From DATKQY01 sp035532475 (GTDB lineage: Bacteria; Actinomycetota; Acidimicrobiia; Acidimicrobiales; Bog-793): 64,000 bases of DNA. The stretch lies in contig DATKQY010000048.1 in assembly GCA_035532475.1 (NCBI GenBank), positions 39,746 through 103,745 of the forward strand, in the 5' to 3' direction. The position numbers were made by a program, and so were the translations under genes. Under the pieces are notes generated by a model that worked only from the letters and a program-made list of their open reading frames with translations, did no database searches and was not told the DNA's origin. Positions 8,851 through 16,704 of the stretch are shown piece by piece. Positions within the stretch are counted from its first letter, which is position 1. Each line of letters starts with the position of its first letter.

Positions 8851-9768
8851 ATGGACATCACGGTGAGCGTGCTCTTCGCGCTGCTGGCCGCCGCGATGTT
8901 CGGAGTGTCCTCGGTCCTCCAGCAAGCCGCCGCCCGTGGCTTGGGCGGCGCGCAGCCCCTCCGGCTCGGCCTGCTTTGGCAGCTCCTCCGCCGGCCGCGC
9001 TGGGTCGCGGCCTTCGGTCTGACGGCGCTGTCGTTTGGCGTGCAGGCGGTGGCCCTCGCCTTCGGGCCACTCGCGCTCGTCCAGCCGGTGGCGGCGACTG
9101 ACCTACTGTTCGCGATCCCCTTGATCGCCTACCGCCGCCGCCAGCGGTTGCGGCCTGCCGACGTGATCGGCGGTTTGCTGGTGGCGGGAGGGGTGGCGTT
9201 GTTCCTGGTGCTGGCGCCACCCTCGTCAGGGCGCGTCGCGCCTGGCACGACTGACTGGCTCCCGGTCTTCCTCGGTCTCGGAGCCGTGGTGCTCGTCGCG
9301 ACCCCAGCCGCCCTACGTGCCAGGCCACCGGTGCGAACCGCCCTGCTCGCCGGCGCGGCCGCGGCGACGTTCGCCGTCGTTGACGCCCTGACCAAGAGCG
9401 TCGTCGGACTGGTCGGGAACGACGGGGCCTCGGCGCTGCTGCACTGGGAGCCCTACGTTTTGTGCGTGGTCGCGATCGGCGGCCTCTTCCTCGGTCAGAG
9501 CGCCTTTCAATCCGGCGCCATCCTCATCAGTCTGCCGATCATCGACTCGGTCGAGCCGATCGGGGCCGTGCTCATCGGAGCCACCGTCTTCGCCGAGCGT
9601 CTCGCCGCCTCACCCGCCGTGCTGGCGGCCCAAGTACTGGGGGGATCGGTCGCGGTGGCCGGGATCGTCCTACTTGACCGATCGCCGCTCATGGTCTCGC
9701 TTCGCAACGATCAGGAAGCCTCCGCCAACAAGACGAGCCAGGATCCCATCGCACCGGACAGCGGATGA
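8851..9768 (+). CDS. DMT-superfamily (NIPA-like) transporter
   Basis: A 305-residue integral membrane protein with about nine or ten helices. It resembles NIPA-type magnesium transporters and EamA-like drug/metabolite permeases. The N-terminal helix ALLAAAMFGVSSVLQQAA and the block FGPLALVQPVAATDLLFAIP are typical, as is IDSVEPIGAVLIGATVFAERL in the second half. A GAGAGGA-type ribosome site precedes the ATG. The stop overlaps the start of the next gene (ATGA at 9765-9768), so it is probably translated together with the P-type ATPase. That pairing suggests divalent cation handling, but the substrate is unproven. Confidence 0.8.
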   Translation: MDITVSVLFALLAAAMFGVSSVLQQAAARGLGGAQPLRLGLLWQLLRRPRWVAAFGLTALSFGVQAVALAFGPLALVQPVAATDLLFAIPLIAYRRRQRLRPADVIGGLLVAGGVALFLVLAPPSSGRVAPGTTDWLPVFLGLGAVVLVATPAALRARPPVRTALLAGAAAATFAVVDALTKSVVGLVGNDGASALLHWEPYVLCVVAIGGLFLGQSAFQSGAILISLPIIDSVEPIGAVLIGATVFAERLAASPAVLAAQVLGGSVAVAGIVLLDRSPLMVSLRNDQEASANKTSQDPIAPDSG

Positions 9769-12458
9769 CCACCGTGGAGGCACCCTGGGCGGTCGGTCCG
9801 GCCGAGGTGCTCCAGAGCCTCGGCGCGGACGCCATGACCGGGCTCACTTCGGAGGAGGCGACGGCCCGCCTAGCGGTCACAGGGCCCAACGAACTCGAGG
9901 AGGGGCCGCGCCGGCCCGAGTGGCTGCGGTTCGCCGCACAGTTCACAAACACGCTGAGCGCAGTGCTGGCGGCGGCGGCCGCGATCACCCTGGTGATCGG
10001 GGACGTGAAGGACACGGCCGTAATCGGGGTGGTCCTATTGCTGAATGGGATCGTCGGCTTCACCCAGGAAGGTCGAGCCGAGCGCGCGGTGGACGCACTG
10101 CGTCACATGGCGGCCGACCACTGTCGGGTACGGCGTGACGGCGTGGTGAAGGAGGTAGCGTCGGCTGCGCTCGTGCCGGGGGACATCGTCATGCTCGAGT
10201 CCGGTGAGATCGTCCCGGCCGACCTGCGCCTTTTGGATGTGCAGGCGCTACGGATGCAGGAGGCGGCGCTGACCGGCGAGGCCGAGGCGGTGACGAAGTC
10301 CGTCGATGCGCTCGAACCGACCGCGGGGATGTTGCTGGCGGACCGGCGGTGCATGGCGTTCAAGGGCACCTCGGTCAGTTACGGACGAGCGACGGGCGTC
10401 GTCACGAGCACCGGCATGAAGACCGAGATCGGGGGTGTGGCTCAGCTCGTGCAGAGCCACCGGCGCTCGCTCACGCCCCTCCAGGTGCAGCTCGCCTCGG
10501 TGGGACGGACCCTGGCGGCGGGGGCCCTCGTCGTGTGCGTCGTCGTCTTCGTCGCGGGGGTCGCGTCGGGAGAACCGATCGATCGCATGTTCCTCACCGC
10601 GGTGAGCCTGGCGGTGGCTGCCATCCCCGAAGGGCTTCCTGCCGTGGTGACCATCGCCCTGGCGCTCGGTGCGCGGCGCATGGCAGAGCGCCAGGCAATC
10701 GTCCGCCGCCTGCCGGCGGTGGAATCCCTTGGCTCGGTCACCGTCATCTGCACCGACAAGACCGGGACGCTCACCAGCAACCGAATGGTCGTCGAGCGGG
10801 CGTGGACGCCTGCTGGTACCTACACGGTGGGCGGTGAGGGGTACGCACCCGAGGGCGACGTGACCGACGAGGGCGGGCGCGTGGCGAGCGGGAGGTCCGA
10901 GGTGGCCGACCCGTACCTCCACCGCATCGCCTTGGTCGCCGCCGCGTGCAACGACGCAGCCCTGCAATTCGGCGCGGCGCCCGACGAGGGCTGGCGCGCG
11001 GTCGGCGACCCGACTGAAGGAGCCTTGCTCGCTTTTGCGGGCAAGCTCGGCATCAACCAGGCGGAGCTTGGTCTGGTGCGGCCCCGTCGGGCCGAGATCG
11101 GCTTCGACCCGTCCAGGCGCCGCATGACGACGCTGCACTCCGAGGGCGACCGCATGTGGGTGGCGACCAAGGGGGCACTCGGGGCGCTCGAACCTCTCCT
11201 CGACCCGGCCGACGGTCCGGCGGCTACGGCAGGAGGACATATTGCCGACGAATGGGCCGCCGCGGGGTTCCGCGTCCTCGCCCTCGCCGAGCGCTACTGC
11301 GCGGGAGTCCCGCACCCGCTCGAGGCCGCCGAGGACAACCTGCACCTGGTCGGCCTGGTAGCCATCACCGACCCGCCCCGACCCGCTGCCGCGGCCGCCA
11401 TCGAGGCCTGCCGGCATGCGGGGATCACCCCGGTCATGATCACCGGCGACCACCCGCTCACGGCGTCGGCCGTCGCGCAGCGGATCGGTATCGCAGACGA
11501 CGATCGCGTCCTCAGCGGCGCGGACCTCGACGCGCTCGACGACGAACAGCTCGCCCTCCTGGCACCCATCACCGCCGTCTACGCCCGCACGAACCCCGAG
11601 CAGAAGCTCCGCATCGTGGAAGCCTGGAAGGCCAACGGCGCGTTGGTGGCCATGACCGGCGACGGGGTCAATGACGCCCCGGCGCTGCGCCTAGCCGACA
11701 TCGGGGTCGCGATGGGCCTGACGGGCACCGACGTCAGCAAGGAGGCGGCCGACATCGTCCTCGCGGACGACGACTTTGCCACCATCGTTCACGCGATCGA
11801 GGAGGGGAGGCGGATCTACGACAACATCCGGCGGTTCGTGCGATACCTGCTCACGACGAACAGCTCGGAAATCTGGGTCATGTTCCTCGCGCCGCTCATC
11901 GGGCTGCCGATCCCTCTGCTGCCGATCCAGATCCTCTGGGTCAACCTCGTCACCGACGGATTGCCCGCCGTCGCGCTCGGGCTCGAGCCGGCCGAGCCGG
12001 ACGTGTTGGACCGGCCACCCCGCCCACCCAAGGAGTCGGTCCTCGGGCGCGGTCTCTGGCCGCACGCGCTGGGCGTCGGCCTGACCATGGCCGCTGTCGT
12101 CATCGCCGTCCAGGGATTCGCCCGCTCCGCGGGGTGGCAGTGGCAGACGATGGTGTTCACGATGCTCGCCCTGCTCCAGCTGGGCAACGCGCTGTCGGCG
12201 CGATCAGAGCGACAGAGCGCGTTGGGTCTCAGATGGCGGGCGAACCCGTGGCTCTTCGTCGCGGTGCTGACCGCAGCCGCGGCGCAAATTGCCCTTGTCT
12301 ACGCGCCGCCCCTGCAGAGGGTGTTCGATACCAACGCCCTCGACCCGGCCGAGCTTGCCGTCGTCTTGGTGGCGTCGAGCGCAGGCTTCTTCGTCCCCGA
12401 GGCGGTCAAGTGGGTCATCCGGCGCCATCCGGCCGCGGTGGCGAGGGCCGGACGGTGA
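9765..12458 (+). CDS. P2-type cation-transporting ATPase (Ca2+/Mg2+-like)
   Basis: An 897-residue P-type ATPase. In order it has an N-terminal cation-ATPase domain, an actuator domain with LTGEAEAVTKS (TGEA replaces the more common TGES), and the M4 motif AAIPEGLPAVVT. The phosphorylation site is ICTDKTGTLTSN (Asp331). Next come MITGDHPLTA and the hinge GDGVNDAPALRLADIGVAMG, and M6 has NLVTDGLPAVALG. The IPEGL motif and the N-x-x-T-D motif in M6 are those of P2A calcium pumps and related bacterial transporters. It overlaps the upstream transporter by ATGA. It sits in a zone rich in mobile-element debris and may have been acquired. Confidence 0.92.
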   Translation: MTTVEAPWAVGPAEVLQSLGADAMTGLTSEEATARLAVTGPNELEEGPRRPEWLRFAAQFTNTLSAVLAAAAAITLVIGDVKDTAVIGVVLLLNGIVGFTQEGRAERAVDALRHMAADHCRVRRDGVVKEVASAALVPGDIVMLESGEIVPADLRLLDVQALRMQEAALTGEAEAVTKSVDALEPTAGMLLADRRCMAFKGTSVSYGRATGVVTSTGMKTEIGGVAQLVQSHRRSLTPLQVQLASVGRTLAAGALVVCVVVFVAGVASGEPIDRMFLTAVSLAVAAIPEGLPAVVTIALALGARRMAERQAIVRRLPAVESLGSVTVICTDKTGTLTSNRMVVERAWTPAGTYTVGGEGYAPEGDVTDEGGRVASGRSEVADPYLHRIALVAAACNDAALQFGAAPDEGWRAVGDPTEGALLAFAGKLGINQAELGLVRPRRAEIGFDPSRRRMTTLHSEGDRMWVATKGALGALEPLLDPADGPAATAGGHIADEWAAAGFRVLALAERYCAGVPHPLEAAEDNLHLVGLVAITDPPRPAAAAAIEACRHAGITPVMITGDHPLTASAVAQRIGIADDDRVLSGADLDALDDEQLALLAPITAVYARTNPEQKLRIVEAWKANGALVAMTGDGVNDAPALRLADIGVAMGLTGTDVSKEAADIVLADDDFATIVHAIEEGRRIYDNIRRFVRYLLTTNSSEIWVMFLAPLIGLPIPLLPIQILWVNLVTDGLPAVALGLEPAEPDVLDRPPRPPKESVLGRGLWPHALGVGLTMAAVVIAVQGFARSAGWQWQTMVFTMLALLQLGNALSARSERQSALGLRWRANPWLFVAVLTAAAAQIALVYAPPLQRVFDTNALDPAELAVVLVASSAGFFVPEAVKWVIRRHPAAVARAGR

Positions 12459-12546
12459 TGGTTACAGCCAACACCCGGACGGGACGGTGACCACGACGGT
12501 AATGAGCGCGACCATAACGCGGTACTCCCCGGAGGGTTACTACCGC

Positions 12547-12565
12547 TCAGATCTGGTTGATCTGA
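12547..12565. terminator. Inverted repeat, possible terminator of the transporter-ATPase operon
   Basis: TCAGATC and GATCTGA pair perfectly around a TGGTT loop, 89 bases after the ATPase stop. There is no T-run. It could alternatively be a protein-binding site or a relic of an insertion end. Confidence 0.35.
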
Positions 12566-12801
12566 AGTGGAAGTGAGGATCAACCCACCGTTGTCGTACA
12601 GCAAATAGTCGGCGTTCCGTGCTCAGCGGTCGGCGCCGTGTGGTTCCCACGCTCAGCGCCAGAACGTCACTTCCGATGCGCCGCGGACCCGGCGGTAGGG
12701 GCTATGGGCGAAGTTCAGAAGATCGGTTCTTCTGGGTACTGCTGCTCCTGGCCGGCACCTGTTCCTGGCGATCGTCGTCGTCGTTCGCTCGCTGGCGCAA
12801 T

Positions 12802-12835
12802 GGCCACGGCCACGGCCGCGGCCGTGGCCGTGGCC
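12802..12835. repeat. 34-bp perfect GC palindrome
   Basis: A 17-base arm of alternating GGCCAC/GGCCG units is followed with no spacer by its exact reverse complement. It lies 23 bases before the GTG start of the SRPBCC gene, between that gene and its likely promoter. It can form a very stable hairpin in RNA or a cruciform in DNA. Confidence 0.85.
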
Positions 12836-12857
12836 GTGGCGTGCGTAACATCGTGTA

Positions 12858-13319
12858 GTGCCTCGTACGGACCAGGGGTCACGGTTGATCGCCGCCCCGC
12901 CCGAGAAGGTCTATGCCGCTCTCGTCGACCCAGAGGCGCTGATCGCGTGGCTGCCTCCTTCGGGCATGACGGGCAAGTTCGAACGATTCGATCTGCGTCC
13001 CGGAGGGTCATATCGAATGGTGTTGACCTACGCTGAACCCTCTGCTTCACGGGGCAAGGCCACAGCGGACTCCGATATCGTCGAGGCTCGCTTCGTCGAC
13101 ATCGTCCCAGGCGTGCGGGTCGTGCAGGGGGTGGACTTTGTTTCTGACGATCCTGCGTACGTCGGCACGATGACCATGACCTGGGAGGTCACCGCTGTAG
13201 ATGGAGGAACCCGCGTCGACATCACTGCCGACGACGTTCCCGATGTCGTCTCCCCGGAGGACCACGCGGCAGGACTGACCTCCTCCCTGGTGAACCTCGC
13301 CGACTATCTCGAGGAGTAA
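12858..13319 (+). CDS. SRPBCC (AHSA1-like) family protein
   Basis: A 153-residue START/Bet v 1-fold protein of the AHSA1-like group. It opens with the usual LIAAPPEKVYAALVDPEAL helix and has the WLPPSGMTGKFERFDLRPGG strand-turn block. It ends with the long C-terminal helix AAGLTSSLVNLADYLEE, which lines the ligand cavity. The start is a GTG. It probably binds a small hydrophobic ligand; no enzyme activity can be assigned. It is the first gene after a 34-bp palindrome that would fold in its leader. Confidence 0.85.
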   Translation: MPRTDQGSRLIAAPPEKVYAALVDPEALIAWLPPSGMTGKFERFDLRPGGSYRMVLTYAEPSASRGKATADSDIVEARFVDIVPGVRVVQGVDFVSDDPAYVGTMTMTWEVTAVDGGTRVDITADDVPDVVSPEDHAAGLTSSLVNLADYLEE

Positions 13320-13488
13320 TCAGCAGCGCGCTCGGTCAGCCGCATAGCGACCATGAGCCGGCGTCGGGGGCACATTGGCGTCTGGAACGATGTCGATCTT
13401 CGGGGACACTGACCGAAGAAGCGATCGGGACGGAGACTGCCGTGTACCCCGATGACGAAGCGACAGCCCGGCTGGTATGGTGATTGGT

Positions 13489-13749
13489 ATGGCAACACGG
13501 AAGGTCACCGTCACCCTTGACGAGGGTCAACTGGAACGCATCCGCGCCCTGGTTGAGTCCGAGACGGCGTCGAGCGTGTCGGGATTCGTGCAGCATGCCG
13601 TTGCTGTCGCTCTCGACGACGTCGCGGGTTGGGGTGCCATGTTGGCCGATGCTCTTCGAGACACCGGCGGTGAGCTATCCGCCGAGGAGCGACACTGGGC
13701 CGACGAGACACTCGGTGTCAAGAGGCGCCGCAAGACCTCGGCTGCCTGA
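13489..13749 (+). CDS. Ribbon-helix-helix antitoxin (VapB-like)
   Basis: An 86-residue protein. Residues 1-45 look like a ribbon-helix-helix DNA-binding domain: the strand RKVTVTLDEGQLERI, then helices through SSVSGFVQHAVAVALDD. The C-terminal half (WGAMLADALRDTGGELSAEE) would wrap the toxin. The ATG at 13489 is preferred over an upstream GTG because the core strand starts there. The stop overlaps the start of the PIN-domain toxin gene by one base (TGATG), the usual arrangement of a toxin-antitoxin operon. Autoregulation is expected for the family, but no operator was defined. Confidence 0.8.
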   Translation: MATRKVTVTLDEGQLERIRALVESETASSVSGFVQHAVAVALDDVAGWGAMLADALRDTGGELSAEERHWADETLGVKRRRKTSAA

Positions 13750-14126
13750 TGGCGGGTGTGACGATGGACGCGGGAGGTCTGATCGCTGTCGACCGAAACG
13801 ACCGCCGGGTGCTGGTGCTTCTGGCGCGTGCCCGAGAGACGGGCGCCCGCGTCACTGTCCCAGCGACCGCTCTCGCCCAGGCTATCCGCCAACCCGAACG
13901 GCAAGTCCGCCTCGCCCGGCTCGTCCGGCAACCGACCACCGACGTTGTCCCGCTCGACCGTGTGGACGCCACGAACGTCGGGCGACTACTGGGGGCGAGC
14001 GCGACTGCCGACATCGTCGACGCGCATGTCGTCATCTGTGCGCGCCGCGCCCACCAGCAGGTCGTCACCACCGACCCTGACGACTTGAGGATGCTCGATC
14101 CGACACTCAGCCTCGTGACCGTCTGA
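13749..14126 (+). CDS. PIN-domain toxin ribonuclease (VapC-like)
   Basis: A 125-residue PIN-domain protein, probably the toxin partner of the preceding RHH protein. Expected acidic positions are visible: Asp7 (TMDAGGLIA), Asp88 and Asp91 (TADIVDAHV) and Asp109 with Asp111-112 (TTDPDDLRML). The second acidic position, often Glu, appears as Gln44 in PATALAQAIRQPERQ. That PA-x-x-x-AQ pattern is common in one actinobacterial VapC subgroup. The family acts as a metal-dependent RNase cutting tRNA or rRNA. The operon sits between mobile-element remnants, in keeping with transfer. Confidence 0.82.
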   Translation: MAGVTMDAGGLIAVDRNDRRVLVLLARARETGARVTVPATALAQAIRQPERQVRLARLVRQPTTDVVPLDRVDATNVGRLLGASATADIVDAHVVICARRAHQQVVTTDPDDLRMLDPTLSLVTV

Positions 14127-14181
14127 GCACTCATGGAACTGCCGAACCACAAGCCGGCGATAGGGGGAACCCAGCCGACTG

Positions 14182-14484
14182 CTATCTGCCGGTGCGGTCG
14201 CGGTGCTTGCACCCTGGCCAGCAGCAAGGCCGACGCTGGCCTTCCTCAAGCTCCTCCTGGGTCCGGCGAATGCGGCGTTCTCGGGTCTTCTCCTGCTTGG
14301 CATCTTCGACCCAGCAGATGAACTCGTTGCGGGCCAGAGGCGTGATGTCCTTCCAGGCATCGAGTGCCGTGGGGTTGGCGATCAGCGCCTTGTGCAGGTC
14401 TCCGGGAAGCTTGTGCACCACCCCACCGGGCACTCGCGGGCTGCTCACACGGCCACGGTAGCGGGTCAGGACGAGCCCTATCAC
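14182..14484 (-). CDS. YdeI/OmpD-associated family protein
   Basis: A 100-residue protein matching the C-terminal YdeI/OmpD-associated domain. Signature segments are LPGDLHKALIANPTALDAWK, then TPLARNEFICWVEDAKQ, then RERRIRRTQEELEEGQRRPCCWPGC. Members are small cytosolic proteins linked to stress or bacteriocin protection, with no known reaction. The first 20 residues are less typical, so the start could be a later GTG. It is convergent with the vapBC-like operon. Confidence 0.78.
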   Translation of the reverse strand: MIGLVLTRYRGRVSSPRVPGGVVHKLPGDLHKALIANPTALDAWKDITPLARNEFICWVEDAKQEKTRERRIRRTQEELEEGQRRPCCWPGCKHRDRTGR

Positions 14485-14698
14485 CAGCGAAGCCTGGGTC
14501 TTCGTGATCCACCGACCCGGCGGTTTGGGTCAGTCTTGGCGGCGAATCACCGCCGCGATTGTCAGGCACGAGGTATCGCTCGACGTGGAGTGGTGGCAGG
14601 GCCGCAACTGCCCCACCCATCCAGGTACCGTTGTTGTAGTCGGCGTGTGCACCGTGACTCTTGCGTCGGCAAGTTCGCGCGTCCCGGACCTCACCACT

Positions 14699-15160
14699 TC
14701 ACGGCCGCGGTTCCAAGATGACGACCGCGGTCTCCGTTGAGCGGCGTGCGGCGTAGGCGTCCAGGTTCTTGTCGATCTCTCGCCAACGTGACCACAGACG
14801 CTCTCGCTCCTCCCCGCTAGCCGCCCGGGCTTTGACCCGATGCGGCCCGTCCGCAAGGTCGACCCGAGTGTCGGGGTGGGCCTGCAGGTTCAGCCACCAT
14901 GCCGGCTCGCCCTCGCCCCAGCCGTTCATGGCCATGGTGACGAGGTTCGGCCCATCTTGGAAGTAGCCGACCATGACGCTGCGTTCGAGGCCGGTCCGTC
15001 GGCCGACAGTGTTGAGACGCATGGCGCCCCAGCCGTTCGGCTTCGGCCGCCACAGCCCCAGACGACCGCCGGTCAAACGGTACAGACGGCGATGGGCGAA
15101 CCAGGCACGCCGGATGAGCCAGCGAGGAGGAAGTCGTGGCTTGGCCTTGGAAACCGGCAT
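14699..15160 (-). CDS. DDN-family deazaflavin (F420)-dependent nitroreductase-like protein
   Basis: A 153-residue split-barrel protein of the deazaflavin-dependent nitroreductase (DDN) family. Diagnostic segments are LTGGRLGLWR, then MRLNTVGRRTGLERSVMVGYF and ARRSTETAVVILEPRP. The block GEGEPAWWLNLQAHPDTRV is the conserved AWxxNL..P motif of this family. It likely uses reduced F420 to reduce quinones or nitro compounds at the membrane. A 214-base gap separates it from the YdeI gene on the same strand. Confidence 0.88.
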   Translation of the reverse strand: MPVSKAKPRLPPRWLIRRAWFAHRRLYRLTGGRLGLWRPKPNGWGAMRLNTVGRRTGLERSVMVGYFQDGPNLVTMAMNGWGEGEPAWWLNLQAHPDTRVDLADGPHRVKARAASGEERERLWSRWREIDKNLDAYAARRSTETAVVILEPRP

Positions 15161-15244
15161 GTGTGCTCCTCCGTGGCTTCTACAGCCCTTAGGTCACCTT
15201 CAGGGGTAACGCATGAAGCGGGAGGGCTTCGGTCCAACCCGTGC

Positions 15245-15934
15245 TCAGCGCAGGGAGAACGGCGGGTATCGATCGGTTATGAGGAGGAACGCGTAGGCCT
15301 GGACCCGCAGGCCCCAGCGAGCGACGCCGACGACGTAGTCGAACAGCGTCCGAGGGTATCGACCGGTGAACAGGATGGCGAACCAGGCGAGGGTCACCGA
15401 GACGACCGCGCCGATCGCAAGAAAGAACAGCAGGATGTAGTGGGGGATGGCGAGGAACCATTTCACCAGTGGGAGCCAACGGTTCAGGTCCCGCTCGGCG
15501 TCGGGGTAGTCGAGGTCCAGCGCGACGGCCTGGTGTTCGACCGTCGATGGGTACTTGTCGGTCAGGAGCGCCACGTACGCCCCGATGCGGGTGGTGAAGC
15601 GGGTGAGTTCGAGTGCGAACTCGAACCACCAACGGGGATATCGCCGCCGGAAAAGGATGAGCAGCAGCGTGGCCACGGAGAGACCACCGGTGACGCCTGC
15701 CGATGTCGTCGTGACCCAAGTGCCGCCGCCTGTCCGCACGCTTTGGGTGCCCTCACCGGTCAGGACACTGCTCACGATCACGATCGGAACGACCAGGACA
15801 AGTCGGAACGCAGTAGTGACACGGTTGAGCCGGTCGGGGTAAGCGACCTCAAGCCGCGCCGGGTACGGCGCTGCCGCGCCAGACGTGATCGGCGGGCCAA
15901 CGGGCGGCGGCGGTGTGTCTTCGATATTGGACAT
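15245..15934 (-). CDS. DUF4389 membrane protein
   Basis: A 229-residue membrane protein typical of DUF4389. It has a Pro-rich cytoplasmic head, a YPARLEVAYPDRLNRVTTAFRLVL segment, and about four hydrophobic helices. The repeated motifs FRRRYPRWWFEF and LFTGRYPRTLFDYVVGVARW are characteristic, and it ends LLITDRYPPFSL. The function is unknown. The paired RYP motifs suggest an internal duplication. An ATG start lies at 15934. Confidence 0.82.
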   Translation of the reverse strand: MSNIEDTPPPPVGPPITSGAAAPYPARLEVAYPDRLNRVTTAFRLVLVVPIVIVSSVLTGEGTQSVRTGGGTWVTTTSAGVTGGLSVATLLLILFRRRYPRWWFEFALELTRFTTRIGAYVALLTDKYPSTVEHQAVALDLDYPDAERDLNRWLPLVKWFLAIPHYILLFFLAIGAVVSVTLAWFAILFTGRYPRTLFDYVVGVARWGLRVQAYAFLLITDRYPPFSLR

Positions 15935-16344
15935 CAGCTAGCCCCCTATATCGGGAAGCACCCTCGGCGTGCGACGCCGTCTCTCAATGTCGTTCGGCAG
16001 CCTGGCGTCGGCCAGGGTCGAAGGTCACCACGCGGACGAAAACGAACCCGCGGCCAACCCTGTCAAGGAGGCAGCACCGACGGTCGCCGGTCTCACCCCG
16101 AGGGCCCACGCAAGACGCCCTCGCCGAGAACCAGGGTTATGACTCGACTCGTGCGCGGCCACCTACCCGATTTATCCCGACCGGGCCAGCAGTCCAGAGC
16201 GCCCCCGACGATCAAGGGCGGTCCAGAACGGGCACGCAGAACATCGTGATCGAGGGGCTGCCGGCGCGCCCGATCGACGTTCTTGAAGGAGCGCCTCCGG
16301 TCAAGAGCCTGCGGCGGAGCCGAAGACCGCTGTCTCCTGCGCCG
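15935..16344. other. Intergenic stretch in the plastic zone
   Basis: 410 bases between the DUF4389 gene and the IS110 remnant. No gene, repeat or RNA was recognised. Composition is less biased than in coding DNA, consistent with decayed sequence. Confidence 0.4.
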
Positions 16345-16640
16345 GGCGACGTGGCCCTCGGTCATCTCGAGCTCGCGCTCGTAGATCTCGAGCAGGTCCC
16401 GGAGCGACTCGACCCGGATGCGGTAGACGCCGTCGACAGCCATCTCGTCGAGCTGGCGCTGACCGGCGGGCCCGGACATCGGCCCGAGCGAGGGCAGCAC
16501 CCCCTCCTTCGCCATCACGGCGTGGATCTGGGCCTTCGCGGAGGTCCGCAATGCGGTGAGCTTGGCCCGTTATGCCGAGGCCGTGATTCTGCCGAGCTTC
16601 TCGTGAAGTCCCTGGTGGTGAGCGTGGCGAGGCGAGGTTC
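16345..16640 (-). pseudogene. IS110-family transposase fragment
   Basis: On the minus strand, about 75 residues starting AKLTALRTSAKAQIHAVMAK and continuing through DGVYRIRVESLRDLLEIYER match the linker region after the DEDD catalytic domain of IS110 transposases. Upstream, the expected R-H-R-AKL junction is broken by a two-base frame change that creates a stop (around 16568-16575), and preceding codons scatter over frames. Downstream similarity ends after MTEGHVARR. The catalytic N-terminus and the Tnp_20 C-terminus are absent. A dead relic. Confidence 0.7.
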
Positions 16641-16669
16641 CTCGGCATAATCCGGACGACTGCGGGACG

Positions 16670-16698
16670 CTCCTTTCCGCGAACACTGCGGAAAGGAG
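16670..16698 (+). promoter_or_regulatory. Hairpin that sequesters the recombinase ribosome site
   Basis: CTCCTTTCCGC (16670-16680) pairs perfectly over 11 bases with GCGGAAAGGAG (16688-16698) around a 7-base loop. The 3' arm contains the AAAGGAG Shine-Dalgarno sequence, six bases before the ATG at 16705, so the stem would block translation. Such stems protect transposase genes from read-through transcripts. Confidence 0.7.
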
Positions 16699-16704
16699 AC
16701 GGCT

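Larger units (their letters stand above)
12459..12857. other. Intergenic stretch with two hairpins
   Basis: No convincing gene was found. It contains an inverted repeat at 12547-12565 (TCAGATC, 5-base loop, GATCTGA) and a 34-bp perfect palindrome at 12802-12835. An open frame covering 12638-13036 runs through the palindrome and over the next gene and is not protein-like. Confidence 0.5.

Noticed and set aside
12638..13036. Small gene spanning the 34-bp palindrome
   Set aside because: The frame overlaps the SRPBCC gene, reads through the palindrome as Ala/Thr/Val repeats and has no ribosome site.
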